A DNA stretch of 64,000 nucleotides, taken from positions 1,674,001-1,738,000 of the forward strand of contig NZ_CP046507.1 of the NCBI RefSeq assembly GCF_009741445.1, given 5' to 3'. The number at the start of each line of letters is the position of its first letter. Within the stretch, counting starts at the first letter, position 1. The notes below the pieces were generated by a model. It saw nothing but the letters and a program-made list of their open reading frames with translations, was not told where the DNA came from and did not search any database. A program made the position numbers and the translations under genes. Positions 52,878 to 62,961 of the stretch are shown here, in pieces. This DNA comes from Mycobacterium avium subsp. avium. GTDB taxonomy: Bacteria > Actinomycetota > Actinomycetes > Mycobacteriales > Mycobacteriaceae.

Positions 52878-54851
52878 ATGCGCAGCCGCTACGCCGGCGA
52901 ACCGTTCACCACCTCCACGGCCGAGATCGCCGCCGCCCTCGAGGATGTCAGCATCCCGACGCTGTTGCTCTCGCTCGTCCACATCACCGGCGACCCACGC
53001 TTCATCCGCGACTTCAAGCAGATGGGCATCTTCCTCAACGAGGTCCAGGGGTTCATGTCCGAGGAGGACAAGGCTCGGGCCCGCGCCGAGGCGCTCTCGG
53101 TCATCACCGACTACCGCGACCGCAGTTGCCCCGAACCCGAGCCGCTCAGCCCCGGGCTCATCCGGGAAATGATGGACTGGGCCGCCTGCGAACACGTGCC
53201 CGACGACTACCTACCGCTGATCTGCGAAGAGCTGGACCTCGACGGCGTCGACCCGCGCCGCCCCGCCGCCTTGCCGGCCGAACGCGCGGCCGGGCTCCCG
53301 GTGCTCGTCGTCGGCTGCGGCGAGTCCGGCATCCTGGCCGGCGTCCGCCTCAAGCAGGCCAACATTCCGTTCACCATCGTCGAGAAGAACGCCGGCCCGG
53401 GCGGAACATGGTGGGAGAACAGCTATCCCGGCGCCCGGGTGGACGTGGCCAACCATTTCTATTGCTACAGCTTCGAACCCAACAACGACTGGACCCATTT
53501 CTTCGCCGAGCAATACGAGCTGCAGGCCTATTTCACCAAGGTCATCGACCAACACGACCTGGCCGGCCAGGTGCGCTGGCAGACCGAGGTGCTCGCGGCC
53601 GAATGGGACGACGGCGACGGCACCTGGACAGTGTCGCTGCGCTCGGCCGACGGCCACACCGAAACAATGCGGGCGCGGGCGCTCATCACCGCGGTGGGAC
53701 AGCTGAACCGGCCCAACATCCCGGCCTTCGACGGCGCGCAGACCTTCCGGGGCCCGTCGTTCCATTCGGCGGCCTGGGATCACTCGGTGGAGCTGAAGGG
53801 CAAGCGGGTTGCTCTCGTCGGCGCCGGCGCCAGCGGATTTCAGATCGCACCGGCGATCGCCGCGGATGTCAAGCGGCTCACCGTGTTCCAGCGCACCGCG
53901 CAGTGGATGTTCCCCAACCCGATGTATCACGACGAGGTCGGCGAGGGAGTGCGCTGGGCGATGCGCCATCTGCCGTTCTACGGCCGGTGGTATCGCTTCC
54001 TGGTGTTGTGGCCCGGCTCCGACAAGGGCCTGGACGCGGCCGAGGCCGACCCGAACTACGCCGACCAGGAGCACGCCGTCAGCGACGTCAACGCGGCCGC
54101 CCACATGATGTTCTCGCAATGGATCACCAGCCAGGTCGGCGAGGATTCGGAGTTGCTGGCCAAGGTGATGCCCGACTATCCCGCCTGCGGTAAAAGGACC
54201 CTGCAGGACAACGGCAGTTGGCTGCGCACCCTGCAGCGCGACAACGTCGAACTGGTGCGCACGCCCATCGACAAGATCACGCCGCACGGCATCGTCACCG
54301 TCGACGGCGCGGCGTACGACGCCGATGTCATCGTGTACGCCACCGGATTCCGGCACACCGATGTGCTGTGGCCCCTGAAGGTGACCGGCCGCAACGGGGT
54401 CGACCTGCACCAAATGTGGGGGAGCCGGCCGTATGCCTACTTGGGCATCACCGTGCCGGAATTCCCGAACTTCTTCATCATCTACGGCCCGGGAACTCAC
54501 CTCGCCCACGGCGGCAGCCTGATCTTCCAGTCCGAGCTGCAGATGCGCTACATCGACCAATGCCTGGCGCGGCTGTGCGAGCCCGGTGTGCATTCCATCG
54601 AACCGAAACCCGACGCCGCCATCGATTGGCACCGGCGCACCCAGTCCCAGATCAAGAAGATGGTGTGGTCGCACCCGGCGGTCAAGCACTCCTATTTCAA
54701 GAACGCCGACGGCGAGATTCACACGGTGAGCCCATGGCGTCTCAACGAGTACTGGTCCGCGGTGCGCGAGCCCGATTGGTCGCAGTTCGTGGTTCGGATG
54801 AAAAATGCTGTGCCACAAGGAAATCGACAGGGACAGCAACAAGGAAAGTGA
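52878..54851 (+). CDS. Baeyer-Villiger-type flavin monooxygenase
   Basis: 657-residue FAD/NADPH monooxygenase that would insert oxygen next to a ketone or oxidise a related substrate. After a 130-residue helical N-terminal extension comes FAD-binding VLVVGCGESGILAGVRL, then GGTWWENSYPGARVD. The BVMO fingerprint FRGPSFHSAAWD (FxGxxxHxxxWD) is next, followed by NADPH-binding RVALVGAGASGFQIA and VIVYATGFRHTDVLWPL. ATG 52878 has AGAGGA upstream; an in-frame TTG 52812 would lie inside the operator. The following alcohol dehydrogenase begins 10 bp after its stop. Confidence 0.92.
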   Translation: MRSRYAGEPFTTSTAEIAAALEDVSIPTLLLSLVHITGDPRFIRDFKQMGIFLNEVQGFMSEEDKARARAEALSVITDYRDRSCPEPEPLSPGLIREMMDWAACEHVPDDYLPLICEELDLDGVDPRRPAALPAERAAGLPVLVVGCGESGILAGVRLKQANIPFTIVEKNAGPGGTWWENSYPGARVDVANHFYCYSFEPNNDWTHFFAEQYELQAYFTKVIDQHDLAGQVRWQTEVLAAEWDDGDGTWTVSLRSADGHTETMRARALITAVGQLNRPNIPAFDGAQTFRGPSFHSAAWDHSVELKGKRVALVGAGASGFQIAPAIAADVKRLTVFQRTAQWMFPNPMYHDEVGEGVRWAMRHLPFYGRWYRFLVLWPGSDKGLDAAEADPNYADQEHAVSDVNAAAHMMFSQWITSQVGEDSELLAKVMPDYPACGKRTLQDNGSWLRTLQRDNVELVRTPIDKITPHGIVTVDGAAYDADVIVYATGFRHTDVLWPLKVTGRNGVDLHQMWGSRPYAYLGITVPEFPNFFIIYGPGTHLAHGGSLIFQSELQMRYIDQCLARLCEPGVHSIEPKPDAAIDWHRRTQSQIKKMVWSHPAVKHSYFKNADGEIHTVSPWRLNEYWSAVREPDWSQFVVRMKNAVPQGNRQGQQQGK

Positions 54852-54861
54852 GCACGACACT

Positions 54862-55887
54862 ATGCGCACCGTAGTCGTCGACGGGCCCCGCAGCATCCGG
54901 GTGGATACCCGCCCCGATCCCGTGCTTCCCGGGCCCGACGGGGCGATCGTCGAGGTGAGCGCGGCCGGCATCTGCGGATCCGACCTGCACTTCTACGAGG
55001 CCGACTTCCCGATGCCGGACCCGATTGCGCTGGGCCACGAGGCGATCGGCACCGTGGTGGAGGCCGGGCCGCAGGTGCGCAACGTCAAGGTCGGCGATCA
55101 GGTCATGGTGTCCTCGGTCGCCGGCTGCGGCAGCTGCGCTGGCTGCGCCACCCGGGATCCGGTGCTGTGCCACTCCGGTTTCCAGATCTTCGGGGGTGGT
55201 GTGCTCGGCGGCGCGCAGGCCGATCTGCTGGCGGTGCCCGCGGCCGACTTCCAGCTGCTGAAGATCCCCGAGGGCATCAGCACCGAGCAGGCGCTGCTGC
55301 TCACCGACAATCTGGCCACCGGCTGGGCCGCCGCGCAGCGGGCCGACATTCCCTTCGGTGGCACGGTGGCGGTCATCGGGCTGGGTGCGGTCGGCTTGTG
55401 CGCACTGCGCAGCGCGCTGTTCCAGGGCGCGGCAACGGTTTTCGCGGTCGATCAGGTTGACGGCCGGCTGGCGCGTGCCGCCCGGTGGGGGGCGGCGCCC
55501 CTCAAGGCGCCGGCGCTCGAGGCGATCCTCGCGGCCACCGGCGGCCGCGGCGCCGACGCGGTGATCGACGCCGTCGCCACGGACGCCTCCCTGACCGAGG
55601 CGCTCAACGCGGTGCGGCCGGGGGGCACGGTCTCGGTGGTCGGCGTGCACGACATGAACCCGTTCCCACTCAACGCGCTGGGCTGCCTGATTCGCAGCAT
55701 CACCCTGCGGATGACCACGGCGCCGGTGCAGCGCACCTGGCCGGAATTGATTCCGCTGTTGCAGTCGGGCCGGCTGGACGTCGACGGAATCTTCACCACG
55801 ACAATGCCTTTGGACGAGGCGGCCACCGGGTACGCGACCGCGGGGTCGCGGTCGGGCGACGACGTCAAGATCCTGCTGAAACCGTAG
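54862..55887 (+). CDS. Zinc-dependent dehydrogenase (Rv1895-like)
   Basis: 341-residue medium-chain dehydrogenase. Catalytic-zinc region GICGSDLHFYE, signature GHEAIGTVVEAGPQV, structural-zinc AGCGSCAGCATRDPVLC, cofactor loop AVIGLGAVGLCALRSA and a GTVSVVGVHDMNP strand. It lies 10 bp after the BVMO gene and may supply that enzyme's ketone from an alcohol. Start ATG 54862 is preceded by AAGGAAAG; upstream codons in frame belong to the BVMO gene. It probably corresponds to Rv1895 (384 residues). Confidence 0.9.
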   Translation: MRTVVVDGPRSIRVDTRPDPVLPGPDGAIVEVSAAGICGSDLHFYEADFPMPDPIALGHEAIGTVVEAGPQVRNVKVGDQVMVSSVAGCGSCAGCATRDPVLCHSGFQIFGGGVLGGAQADLLAVPAADFQLLKIPEGISTEQALLLTDNLATGWAAAQRADIPFGGTVAVIGLGAVGLCALRSALFQGAATVFAVDQVDGRLARAARWGAAPLKAPALEAILAATGGRGADAVIDAVATDASLTEALNAVRPGGTVSVVGVHDMNPFPLNALGCLIRSITLRMTTAPVQRTWPELIPLLQSGRLDVDGIFTTTMPLDEAATGYATAGSRSGDDVKILLKP

Positions 55888-55893
55888 CGGTGT

Positions 55894-56802
55894 TCACCGG
55901 GCCGCGGTGATGTACTGCGACCGCATGAAGCCGTCGATCTTGACGTCCACCTCCGGCGGCGTCATGCCGTAACCGGCTTGCAGATCAAGCGTGTTGCGGA
56001 CGGCGTCGACCACCCAGCCGTGCGCGGCCAGCCATTCTGCGGGGTCGGACTGCGGTTCGTACGTCAACGCCGAGAAATCGACATTCCCGGACACGTCAAC
56101 CCCGGGGTGACTTTCCTCCAGGGCGTGCAACTGGTCGTGGTCCAGGCGCGACCCCAGCGCGCCGATGGCGATTCGGCTGCCCGGCGCGCTGAGCCCGCTG
56201 ATTCGGGTGAACAGCGCGTGTTGGGCTTCGTCGGTCAGGTAGGGCAGCAGCCCCTCCACCGACCAGGCGCTCGGGCTCTCCACGTCGAACCCGGCCGCTT
56301 CCAGCGGCCGCGACCAGTCGGCGCGCAGGTCGGCGGCGACCTCGACCCTGCGCGCCTTCGGCACGGCGCCCTGCTCGCCGAGCACCCGCGCCTTGAACTC
56401 GAGGACCTTGGCTAAATCGACTTCGAAAACCGTTGTCGCTGGTGGCCATTCGAGACGGTAGGCCCGCGAATCCAGTCCGGCGGCGATGATCACCGCCTGT
56501 CGTATGCCCGCCGCGCCCGCGGCGTCGAAGAAGTCGTCGAAGAACCGGGTCTGCACGCCGTACAGGCGCGGGAAGGCCAGCTCGTCCTCGGACGTCCCCG
56601 GATTGGCAAGCACCCCAGTCAAATACGGATCCCCTGACGCCGCGATGAAGGTCTTCGCGTAGTCGTCGCGCACCAACGGCCGCGGGCTCACCGCGTGCAG
56701 GGCGCGCCATCCCGCCACGAGCAGCGCGGTGTATCCGACGCTGCTCACGATGTCCCAGTTGTCATCGTCGGAACGTTGGGAGCCGAACTGCGGTGTGGTC
56801 AT
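55894..56802 (-). CDS. SAM-dependent methyltransferase (LCM/TIGR00027 family, Rv1896c-like)
   Basis: 302-residue methyltransferase of the family with many paralogues in mycobacteria. It shows [44 protein letters not shown] (here AGAAGIRQ), the SAM-binding core, then [20 protein letters not shown] and [14 protein letters not shown] 56802 gives a length near Rv1896c (303) and has TAGGTT 8 bp upstream; TTG 56811 is the alternative. Substrate unknown. It converges on the zinc dehydrogenase, with 6 bp between stops. Confidence 0.9.
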   Translation of the reverse strand: MTTPQFGSQRSDDDNWDIVSSVGYTALLVAGWRALHAVSPRPLVRDDYAKTFIAASGDPYLTGVLANPGTSEDELAFPRLYGVQTRFFDDFFDAAGAAGIRQAVIIAAGLDSRAYRLEWPPATTVFEVDLAKVLEFKARVLGEQGAVPKARRVEVAADLRADWSRPLEAAGFDVESPSAWSVEGLLPYLTDEAQHALFTRISGLSAPGSRIAIGALGSRLDHDQLHALEESHPGVDVSGNVDFSALTYEPQSDPAEWLAAHGWVVDAVRNTLDLQAGYGMTPPEVDVKIDGFMRSQYITAAR

Positions 56803-56833
56803 AGCAGTCAAACCTACCCCGCGGCCGGGGCGC

Positions 56834-57265
56834 TCACAGCTCGAGAAGCACGGTGACCGGACCGTCGTTCACCAGCTCGACCTGCATGTTCGCCCCGAAC
56901 ACCCCGGTCTGCACGTCGGCGCCCAGTCCCTGCAGGGCCGCCGCGAACTCGGTCACCAGCGGCTCGGCGATCGCCGCGGGCGCGGCCGCATTCCAGGACG
57001 GGCGGCGGCCCTTGGCGGTGTCGGCGTACAGGGTGAACTGACTGACCACCAGAATCGGCGCACCGACGTCGGACGCGGATCGCTCATCGGCGAGAATCCG
57101 CAGCTTCCAGAGCTTTTCGGCGAGCCTTCGCGCCTTGTCGCGGTCGTCGGAATGGGTGACGCCGACGAACGCCAACAAACCCTGGGCATCGGGCCGGATG
57201 GCGCCGACCACCGCGCCCTCGACCGTCACCGCCGCCGACGAGACCCGTTGCACCAACACCCGCAT
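56834..57265 (-). CDS. dtd: D-aminoacyl-tRNA deacylase Dtd
   Basis: 143-residue quality-control enzyme that hydrolyses D-amino acids (and glycine) from mischarged tRNA, equal in length to Rv1897c. It opens [21 protein letters not shown]. The two active-site motifs are [11 protein letters not shown] near residue 75 and [15 protein letters not shown] at the end, where the NxGPVT cross-subunit motif reads NDGPVT. Start ATG 57265. Divergent from the Rv1898-like gene by 85 bp. Confidence 0.96.
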   Translation of the reverse strand: MRVLVQRVSSAAVTVEGAVVGAIRPDAQGLLAFVGVTHSDDRDKARRLAEKLWKLRILADERSASDVGAPILVVSQFTLYADTAKGRRPSWNAAAPAAIAEPLVTEFAAALQGLGADVQTGVFGANMQVELVNDGPVTVLLEL

Positions 57266-57350
57266 GGGCTTCGATGGTGCCAGACCGGGCCACCACCCCC
57301 AGACCCTTGGCGGCGACCCAGACCTCCCGTCGTTGGGTACGCTCGGTCGG

Positions 57351-57656
57351 GTGTCCGTGCTCGTCGCGTTCTCCGTCACCCCGCTGGGCGTGGGTGAGGG
57401 TGTCGGCGAGATCGTCGCCGAAGCGGTTCGGGTGGTTCGCGATTCCGGTCTGCCCAACAAGACCGACTCCATGTTCACCGTGATCGAGGGCGAGACGTGG
57501 GAAGAGGTCATGGCGGTCGTTCAGCGCGCGGTGGAGGCGGTGGCCGCCCGGGCGCCGCGGGTCAGCACGGTGATCAAGGCCGACTGGCGCGCCGGGGTCA
57601 GCGACGCGATGACGCACAAGGTCGCCTCAGTCGAGCGCTACCTGTCCGACGGCTAG
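57351..57656 (+). CDS. MTH1187-type thiamine-binding/DUF77 protein (Rv1898-like)
   Basis: 101-residue small alpha/beta protein of the MTH1187/YkoF-like family. It begins [47 protein letters not shown] and contains [12 protein letters not shown]. Some members bind thiamine or its phosphates. GTG 57351 has TACGCT (57338-57343) 7 bp upstream and no ribosome-binding site, so a leaderless start is likely. Size agrees with Rv1898 (102). Confidence 0.88.
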   Translation: MSVLVAFSVTPLGVGEGVGEIVAEAVRVVRDSGLPNKTDSMFTVIEGETWEEVMAVVQRAVEAVAARAPRVSTVIKADWRAGVSDAMTHKVASVERYLSDG

Positions 57657-57721
57657 CCTGACACCGCCGCGCGAAACGGCTGCTCGGCCGCGTCGGCACA
57701 CCCATCAGTAGGCTCGTGCCG

Positions 57722-59032
57722 GTGAGCGCACGCGCAGGCATCGTTGTCACCGGAACCGAGGTCCTCACCGGCCGTGTCCAGGACGCCAACGGCCCCTGGA
57801 TCGCCGATCGGCTTTTGGAGCTCGGCGTCGAGCTGGCGCACATCACCATCTGCGGCGACCGCCCGCACGACATCGAAGCCCAGCTGCGCTTCCTCGCCGA
57901 CCAAGGCGTGGATCTGATCGTCACCAGCGGCGGACTGGGGCCCACGGCCGACGATATGACGGTCGAAGTGGTGGCGCGTTTCTGCGGCCGCGAGCTGGTG
58001 CTGGACGCCGAGGTCGAAGAGAAGATCGCGAACATCCTCAAGAAGCTCATGGCGCGCAACCCCGCGTTCCAATCCGCCTTGGATCCCGGCACATTCGAGT
58101 CGCTGCGGGCCGCCAACCGCAAGCAGGCGATGGTTCCGGCCGGAGCGCAGGTGCTCGACCCGGTCGGCACCGCGCCCGGCGTCGTGGTGCCCGGCAAGCC
58201 GGCGGTGATCGTGCTCCCTGGGCCGCCCCGGGAGCTGCAGCCGATGTGGCACACGGCCATCCAGACGCCGGCGGCGCAGCAGGCGATCGCCGGCCGGACG
58301 GTGTATCGGCAGGAGATGCTGCGCATCTTCGGGCTGCCGGAGTCCGGGCTTGCCGAAACGCTGCGCGAGGCCGAGGCGGCCGTCCCGGGGTTCGGGCAAC
58401 TCGAGATCACCACCTGCCTGCGGCGTGGCGAGATCGAAATGGTCACCCGCTACGAGCCGACCGCCGCGACGGCCTACGCGCAGCTGACCAAGCTGCTGCG
58501 GGACAAGCATGGTGACCAGCTGTACTCCGAGGACGGTTCCCGGGTCGACGATCTGGTGGCGCGGCTGCTGGCCGGCCGCCGGATCGCGACGGCGGAGTCG
58601 TGCACCGCGGGGTTGCTGGCGGCGCGACTGACCGACCGGCCCGGATCGTCGGACTACGTGGCCGGCGGTGTGGTCGCCTACTCGAACGAGGCGAAGGCCG
58701 AGTTACTCGGCGTCGACCCGGCGTTGATCGAGGCGCACGGCGCCGTGTCCGAACCAGTTGCTCAGGCGATGGCCGCGGGCGCGCGGCAACGCTTTGCCGC
58801 CGACACCGCCGTGGCGATCACGGGCATCGCCGGCCCCGGCGGGGGTACCGAGGAGAAGCCGGTGGGAACGGTGTGCTTCAGCGTGCAGGTCGGCCCACCC
58901 GGTGCCACGGCCCGCTCGGACACCCGCACCCTGCGGCTTCCGGGCAACCGGTCGGACATCCGCGAGCGCTCGACGACGGTGGCGATGCACCTGCTGCGGC
59001 ACCTGCTGCGGCGCCTGCTGACCGACGCCTGA
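57722..59032 (+). CDS. cinA: CinA-family protein (nicotinamide-nucleotide amidase type)
   Basis: 436-residue CinA. The N-terminal MoCF-like domain ([43 protein letters not shown]) has COG1058 pyrophosphatase features. The C-terminal PncC-type domain ([62 protein letters not shown]) deamidates NMN; in mycobacteria CinA has been linked to drug tolerance. TAGGCT at 57709-57714 is 7 bp before GTG 57722, favouring this leaderless start over GTG 57716. In M. tuberculosis lppD and lipJ separate Rv1898 from cinA; here only 65 bp lie between. Confidence 0.94.
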   Translation: MSARAGIVVTGTEVLTGRVQDANGPWIADRLLELGVELAHITICGDRPHDIEAQLRFLADQGVDLIVTSGGLGPTADDMTVEVVARFCGRELVLDAEVEEKIANILKKLMARNPAFQSALDPGTFESLRAANRKQAMVPAGAQVLDPVGTAPGVVVPGKPAVIVLPGPPRELQPMWHTAIQTPAAQQAIAGRTVYRQEMLRIFGLPESGLAETLREAEAAVPGFGQLEITTCLRRGEIEMVTRYEPTAATAYAQLTKLLRDKHGDQLYSEDGSRVDDLVARLLAGRRIATAESCTAGLLAARLTDRPGSSDYVAGGVVAYSNEAKAELLGVDPALIEAHGAVSEPVAQAMAAGARQRFAADTAVAITGIAGPGGGTEEKPVGTVCFSVQVGPPGATARSDTRTLRLPGNRSDIRERSTTVAMHLLRHLLRRLLTDA

Positions 59033-59034
59033 GG

Positions 59035-59092
59035 CCGAGCGTCACGCCAGTGTGGCCGCGGCGGCCCGGCGTCACGCTGGCGTGACGCTCGG
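59035..59092. repeat. Large palindrome (GCGTCACGC element) between convergent cinA and nanT
   Basis: CCGAGCGTCACGCCAG (59035-59050) and CTGGCGTGACGCTCGG (59077-59092) are perfect inverted copies. Nested inside, GCGTCACGC-TG-GCGTGACGC (59069-59088) is itself a palindrome. Set between two converging stop codons (59032 and 59110) it could end transcription from both sides. Same core as at 19413-19462 and 21871-21913. Confidence 0.9.
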
Positions 59093-59109
59093 GGCCGGTT
59101 GGTGCGCCG

Positions 59110-60384
59110 TCACGTCATTTCGGTTGGCAGGAAAGCGCTTTCGCTGGTCGCGAAGCGTATGCCGGTGGCGTCCTTGCCGATCAGCGTCAGCACCGCGACG
59201 GTGATCAACACCGGCACGATCGTCGCCGCCAACGCGAACGGGTAGCCATGGGTCTCGGCGAGACGCTCCTGAATCGGTAAATTGAACGCCGCCAACAGGT
59301 TTCCGAGTTGATAGGTCACGCCGGGGTAGAGGCCGCGGATCGCATCGGGCGACATCTCGGTGAGGTGGGCGGGAATCACGCCCCAGGCGCCCTGCACGAA
59401 CAACTGCATCAAAAACGATCCCAGACACAGCATCGCCGCGGTGCGCGAGTAGGCGAACAGCGGCACGATCGGCAGCGCCAACATGGCGCAGAACACCACG
59501 GTGTAGCGGCGGCTGAAGCGCTGGGACAGCGTGCCGAAGACGAGTCCGCCGATGATGGCGCCGACGTTGTACACCACCACGATCCACTTGACCGTCGTGC
59601 TGGACAGACCGGCGCCGTGATTGGCGTGCGCCCCCAGGAACGTCGGGTAGACGTCCTGCGTCCCGTGGCTCATCCAGTTGAAGGCCGTCATCAGCAGGAC
59701 CAGGTAGACGAATCGGCGGATGATCGCGCCGTTGCGCAGCACGTCGCGGATCCGGGTGCTGGTGAGCCGCAGCTGATCCTGCGCGGCCTCCCACACCTCG
59801 GACTCTTCCACCCGGTAGCGGATGATCAGGCTGATCAGCGCGGGCACGATGCTCAGACCGAACAGCCAGCGCCACGACAACTCCAGCCAGTCCATCACCA
59901 CCAGCGAGGCGACGCTGGCCAACAGGTAACCGAACGCGTAGCCCTCCTGCAGCAGTCCGGAGAAGAACCCGCGCCGCTCGACCGGCACTTTCTCCATGGC
60001 CAGCGCGGCGCCCAGCCCCCACTCGCCGCCCATGCCGATGCCGTACAGCAGCCGCAGAATCACCAGCACGGTGAAGTTGGGCGCGAACGCGCACAGGAAC
60101 CCGACGACGGAGTAGAACATCACGTCGACCATCAACGGCAGCCGCCGTCCTACCCGGTCCGCCCACAGCCCGAACAACAGGGCACCGACCGGCCGCATGA
60201 TCAGCGTGGCCGTGGTGACGAAGGCGACCTCGGCCTTGCTGTGGTGGAACGTCTTTGCGATGTCGGCGTAGACGAGCACGACGATGAAGTAGTCGAAGGC
60301 GTCCATCGTCCAGCCCAACAACGCGGCGATGAAGGAATTACGCTGGTCGGCGGTCAACTTCCGGCCGGGACTTGGTTTGGTCAC
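59110..60384 (-). CDS. nanT: MFS sugar/organic-acid transporter, NanT-like (Rv1902c-like)
   Basis: 424-residue 12-helix MFS proton symporter, near the 422 of Rv1902c. It has [14 protein letters not shown] (motif A) near residue 75, the [14 protein letters not shown] helix, [12 protein letters not shown] in the central loop and [17 protein letters not shown] (second motif A). The NanT (sialate) name is inherited; the actual substrate in mycobacteria is not established. GTG 60384 ([24 protein letters not shown]) is chosen; a longer frame to 60471 would overlap the divergent gene's start. Confidence 0.85.
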   Translation of the reverse strand: MTKPSPGRKLTADQRNSFIAALLGWTMDAFDYFIVVLVYADIAKTFHHSKAEVAFVTTATLIMRPVGALLFGLWADRVGRRLPLMVDVMFYSVVGFLCAFAPNFTVLVILRLLYGIGMGGEWGLGAALAMEKVPVERRGFFSGLLQEGYAFGYLLASVASLVVMDWLELSWRWLFGLSIVPALISLIIRYRVEESEVWEAAQDQLRLTSTRIRDVLRNGAIIRRFVYLVLLMTAFNWMSHGTQDVYPTFLGAHANHGAGLSSTTVKWIVVVYNVGAIIGGLVFGTLSQRFSRRYTVVFCAMLALPIVPLFAYSRTAAMLCLGSFLMQLFVQGAWGVIPAHLTEMSPDAIRGLYPGVTYQLGNLLAAFNLPIQERLAETHGYPFALAATIVPVLITVAVLTLIGKDATGIRFATSESAFLPTEMT

Positions 60385-60460
60385 GTCAGCATCGTGGCCT
60401 ACCCGGGCCGTCGGCGCGACCCGTTCCGCCGGGCGCGGCGCGGGAGTAAGTTCGCCAGAC

Positions 60461-61528
60461 ATGCGGATCATCGACGCCGACGGTCACGTCGCCGAGAATT
60501 CCTCGCTGGCGATCGAGGCGATCCAGCGGTGGCCGGAGCACGTCAAGCCCGGCCGGCACGGGCGGCTCGGCCTGATGATCGAGGGCCGCAACTACCCCGA
60601 GGACCGCGGCCCGGGCGCCGGGTGTCCGCCCGAGCACGGCATCAGCGACGCCCCCGACATCAACTGCCGGTCCGCCGAAGGCGTGCTGGGCGACGCCGAC
60701 CGCGATCACATCGACACCATGGTGCTCTATCCCAGCCTGGGCTTGTGCGCACCGAGCCTGCGCGACCCCGAGTTCGCCGCCGGGTTCGCCCGGCTGTACA
60801 ACCGGTGGATCGCCGACTACTGCGCCCAGTCGGGCGGACGGCTGCGCGGCGTCGCGGTCACGCCGATCGAACACGGCCAACTGGCGATCGACGTCATGAG
60901 GGAAGCCAAAGACCTTGGGCTGGTGGCAACGTTGGTGCCGCCGGCGCTGCAGAGCCGCAACCTCGACCACCCCGATCTCGACCCGTTCTACGCCGCCGCC
61001 GTCGAACTCGGAATGCCGCTGGGCGTGCACGGCGCGCCCGGCATCCATCTGCCCAAGATCGGCGTGGACCGCTTCACCAATTACATTCAGGTGCACTGCA
61101 TCAGCTTCCCGTTCGACCAGATGACCGCGATGACCGCGATGGTGTCCGGCGGTGTCTTCGAGCGGCACCCGAAGTTGCGGGTCGCCTTCTTGGAGGCGGG
61201 CGCGGGCTGGGTGCCGTTCTTCATCGATCGCCTGCACGAGCACTACGAGAAGCGCGGCGACTGGGTCGAGCGCGGCTGGCGCCGCGATCCGCACGAATAC
61301 CTCAAGGCGGGCAACATCTTTGTGACGTGCGAGCCGGAGGAACCGATCCTGCCCGGCGTGATCGACGTGCTGGGCGCCGATTTCATCATGTTCGCCAGCG
61401 ACTACCCGCACTGGGACGGCGAATGGCCGGAGAGCACCAAGCATCTGCGCACCCGCGCCGACATCAGCGAGGAAGCCCGGGAGAAGATCGGCGGCTTGAA
61501 CGCGCAACGCTTCTACAACCTGAACTGA
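60461..61528 (+). CDS. Amidohydrolase-family metal-dependent hydrolase/decarboxylase
   Basis: 355-residue amidohydrolase_2 (ACMSD-like) barrel. The opening [14 protein letters not shown] supplies a D-x-H metal site, LGVHGAPG carries the middle His, and [13 protein letters not shown] the terminal Asp-x-x-His. The close match to gamma-resorcylate-type decarboxylases and to mycobacterial homologues is by motif only; the substrate is unknown. TAAGTT at 60447-60452 stands 8 bp before ATG 60461. It diverges from nanT by 76 bp. I recall no gene here in M. tuberculosis. Confidence 0.86.
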   Translation: MRIIDADGHVAENSSLAIEAIQRWPEHVKPGRHGRLGLMIEGRNYPEDRGPGAGCPPEHGISDAPDINCRSAEGVLGDADRDHIDTMVLYPSLGLCAPSLRDPEFAAGFARLYNRWIADYCAQSGGRLRGVAVTPIEHGQLAIDVMREAKDLGLVATLVPPALQSRNLDHPDLDPFYAAAVELGMPLGVHGAPGIHLPKIGVDRFTNYIQVHCISFPFDQMTAMTAMVSGGVFERHPKLRVAFLEAGAGWVPFFIDRLHEHYEKRGDWVERGWRRDPHEYLKAGNIFVTCEPEEPILPGVIDVLGADFIMFASDYPHWDGEWPESTKHLRTRADISEEAREKIGGLNAQRFYNLN

Positions 61529-61573
61529 CCTGATCGGGGTGCCCACGCGGGCGACGGGTGACAGGATGGCGGC

Positions 61574-61963
61574 ATGGGCCCTTTTGTGCTTCGCGCGGCA
61601 TTGACCGGATTCGCGCTGTGGATCGTCACCCTGTTCGTGCACGGCCTGACGTTCGTGGGCGGTGACACGAAGCTGCAGCGGGTCGGCATCATTTTCGTCG
61701 TCGCCGTGATCTTCGGTCTGGTCAACGCGTTCATCAAGCCGATCGTCCAGATCCTGTCCATCCCGCTCTACATCCTGACGCTGGGTCTGATCCATATCGT
61801 GATCAACGCCCTGATGCTCTGGATCACCGCGTGGATCACCGAGCACACCACCCACTGGGGCCTGCAGATCGACCACTTCTGGTGGACCGCGATCTGGGCC
61901 GCCATCGTGTTGTCGATAGTGAGTTGGCTACTGTCCCTTGTGATTCGACGCACCGCCGGCTGA
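61574..61963 (+). CDS. Phage-holin-IV-like small membrane protein (Rv1903-like)
   Basis: 129-residue protein with four hydrophobic segments (LRAALTGFALWIVTLFV, VGIIFVVAVIFGLVNAFI, ILSIPLYILTLGLIHIVINALML, WWTAIWAAIVLSIVSWLLSL). It carries the NAFIKPIVQILSIPLYILTLG signature of the 4-TMS phage holin superfamily IV (PF04020). Such chromosomal proteins are not proof of phage, and the function is unknown. Size agrees with Rv1903 (134). The stop is 2 bp from that of the converging aao gene. Confidence 0.86.
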   Translation: MGPFVLRAALTGFALWIVTLFVHGLTFVGGDTKLQRVGIIFVVAVIFGLVNAFIKPIVQILSIPLYILTLGLIHIVINALMLWITAWITEHTTHWGLQIDHFWWTAIWAAIVLSIVSWLLSLVIRRTAG

Positions 61964-61965
61964 GG

Positions 61966-62931
61966 TCAGCGAGCGTCGTCCACCAGGGCCAGCACGTCAC
62001 GCGCGCAACCCCAGGACAGGGTGACGCCGTTGCTGCTGTGCCCGTAATTGTGGATGCAGCGTGCCCGTCGGAGCGGTTCGGCCTGCAGGCGCACCGACGG
62101 ACGGTCCGGCCGCAGCCCGGTGATCACCTCGATCACCTCGGCTTCGCCCAGTCGTGGCTCGATTCGGCGGCAGCGCTGCAGAATCCGTTCGGTCACGGCG
62201 GGGTCCGCGGTGGTGTCCCAGCGGCCGGCAATGCTGATGCCGCCGCACACCACCCGCTGCGGGTGCGGAAAGTAGCAGGTCCACTCGGGGCCGTCGTTGA
62301 GTTCCATAAACAGTCGGCGCACACCGGGATTGGTGAGCACGACGTGCTGACCGAACAGCGGCCGGACGGTGTCGTCTCCGGTGAGCGCGCCCGCGCGCAG
62401 GCCCGCGCAGTTGACGACGATGTCGGCGTGGTCGGCGACCTCGTCCAGCGAGCCAACCCGGTGCTCCTCGATCTCGCTTCCGGCCGCCGTCAGCCGCCGC
62501 GTCAGATAGCCGAGATAGTGCGGCATGTCGATCATCGGCACGGTGGCGTGAAATCCGGTTCGATAGCCCGGCGGGAGGTCGGCCGGGTCGGCCGGGCGCA
62601 GCTCGGGGATCAGCGAGGCCGCCGTCGACATCGCCTCGGAGGCGGTCAGCTCGCCGACGGCCAGCGCCGGCGCCAGCTGCACACCCGAATCGGGGTCGCG
62701 GGCGAGTTCGGTGAACACCCGCAACGAGTGCTCGGTCCAGCGCAGCGTCTCGGCCGCGCGTTCGGCGGGCCGCGGCGGTGCCCAGACGGCGCCGGCCACC
62801 GCCGAGGTCGTGTCCGCCGGCATCGTGTCCGCCCACACGCGGACCGGCCATCCCGCCTCGGCCAGACAGATGGCCGACGTCAGTCCGCTCACGCCGGCCC
62901 CGATCACGACGATCTGCTGGTTACGGGCCAT
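61966..62931 (-). CDS. aao: D-amino acid oxidase
   Basis: 321-residue FAD oxidase converting D-amino acids to 2-oxo acids with hydrogen peroxide. The FAD-binding QQIVVIGAGVSGLTSAICLAEAG is at the N-terminus, then SAVAGAVWAPPRP, a central VVNCAGLRAGALTGDD, and the C-terminal DAO signature IHNYGHSSNGVTLSWGCARDV. ATG 62931 matches Rv1905c in length (320); GTG 62943 adds four residues. It lies 30 bp behind the Rv1906c-like gene on the same strand. Rv1904, which separates the equivalents in M. tuberculosis, is absent. Confidence 0.92.
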   Translation of the reverse strand: MARNQQIVVIGAGVSGLTSAICLAEAGWPVRVWADTMPADTTSAVAGAVWAPPRPAERAAETLRWTEHSLRVFTELARDPDSGVQLAPALAVGELTASEAMSTAASLIPELRPADPADLPPGYRTGFHATVPMIDMPHYLGYLTRRLTAAGSEIEEHRVGSLDEVADHADIVVNCAGLRAGALTGDDTVRPLFGQHVVLTNPGVRRLFMELNDGPEWTCYFPHPQRVVCGGISIAGRWDTTADPAVTERILQRCRRIEPRLGEAEVIEVITGLRPDRPSVRLQAEPLRRARCIHNYGHSSNGVTLSWGCARDVLALVDDAR

Positions 62932-62961
62932 TGCGGGGCTCACCGGGTCGCGACGGGCCGG

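Noticed and set aside
61574..61963. Holin-like gene as evidence of a prophage
   Set aside because: The protein belongs to a chromosomal family conserved at the same place in M. tuberculosis (Rv1903), and no other phage genes are near.
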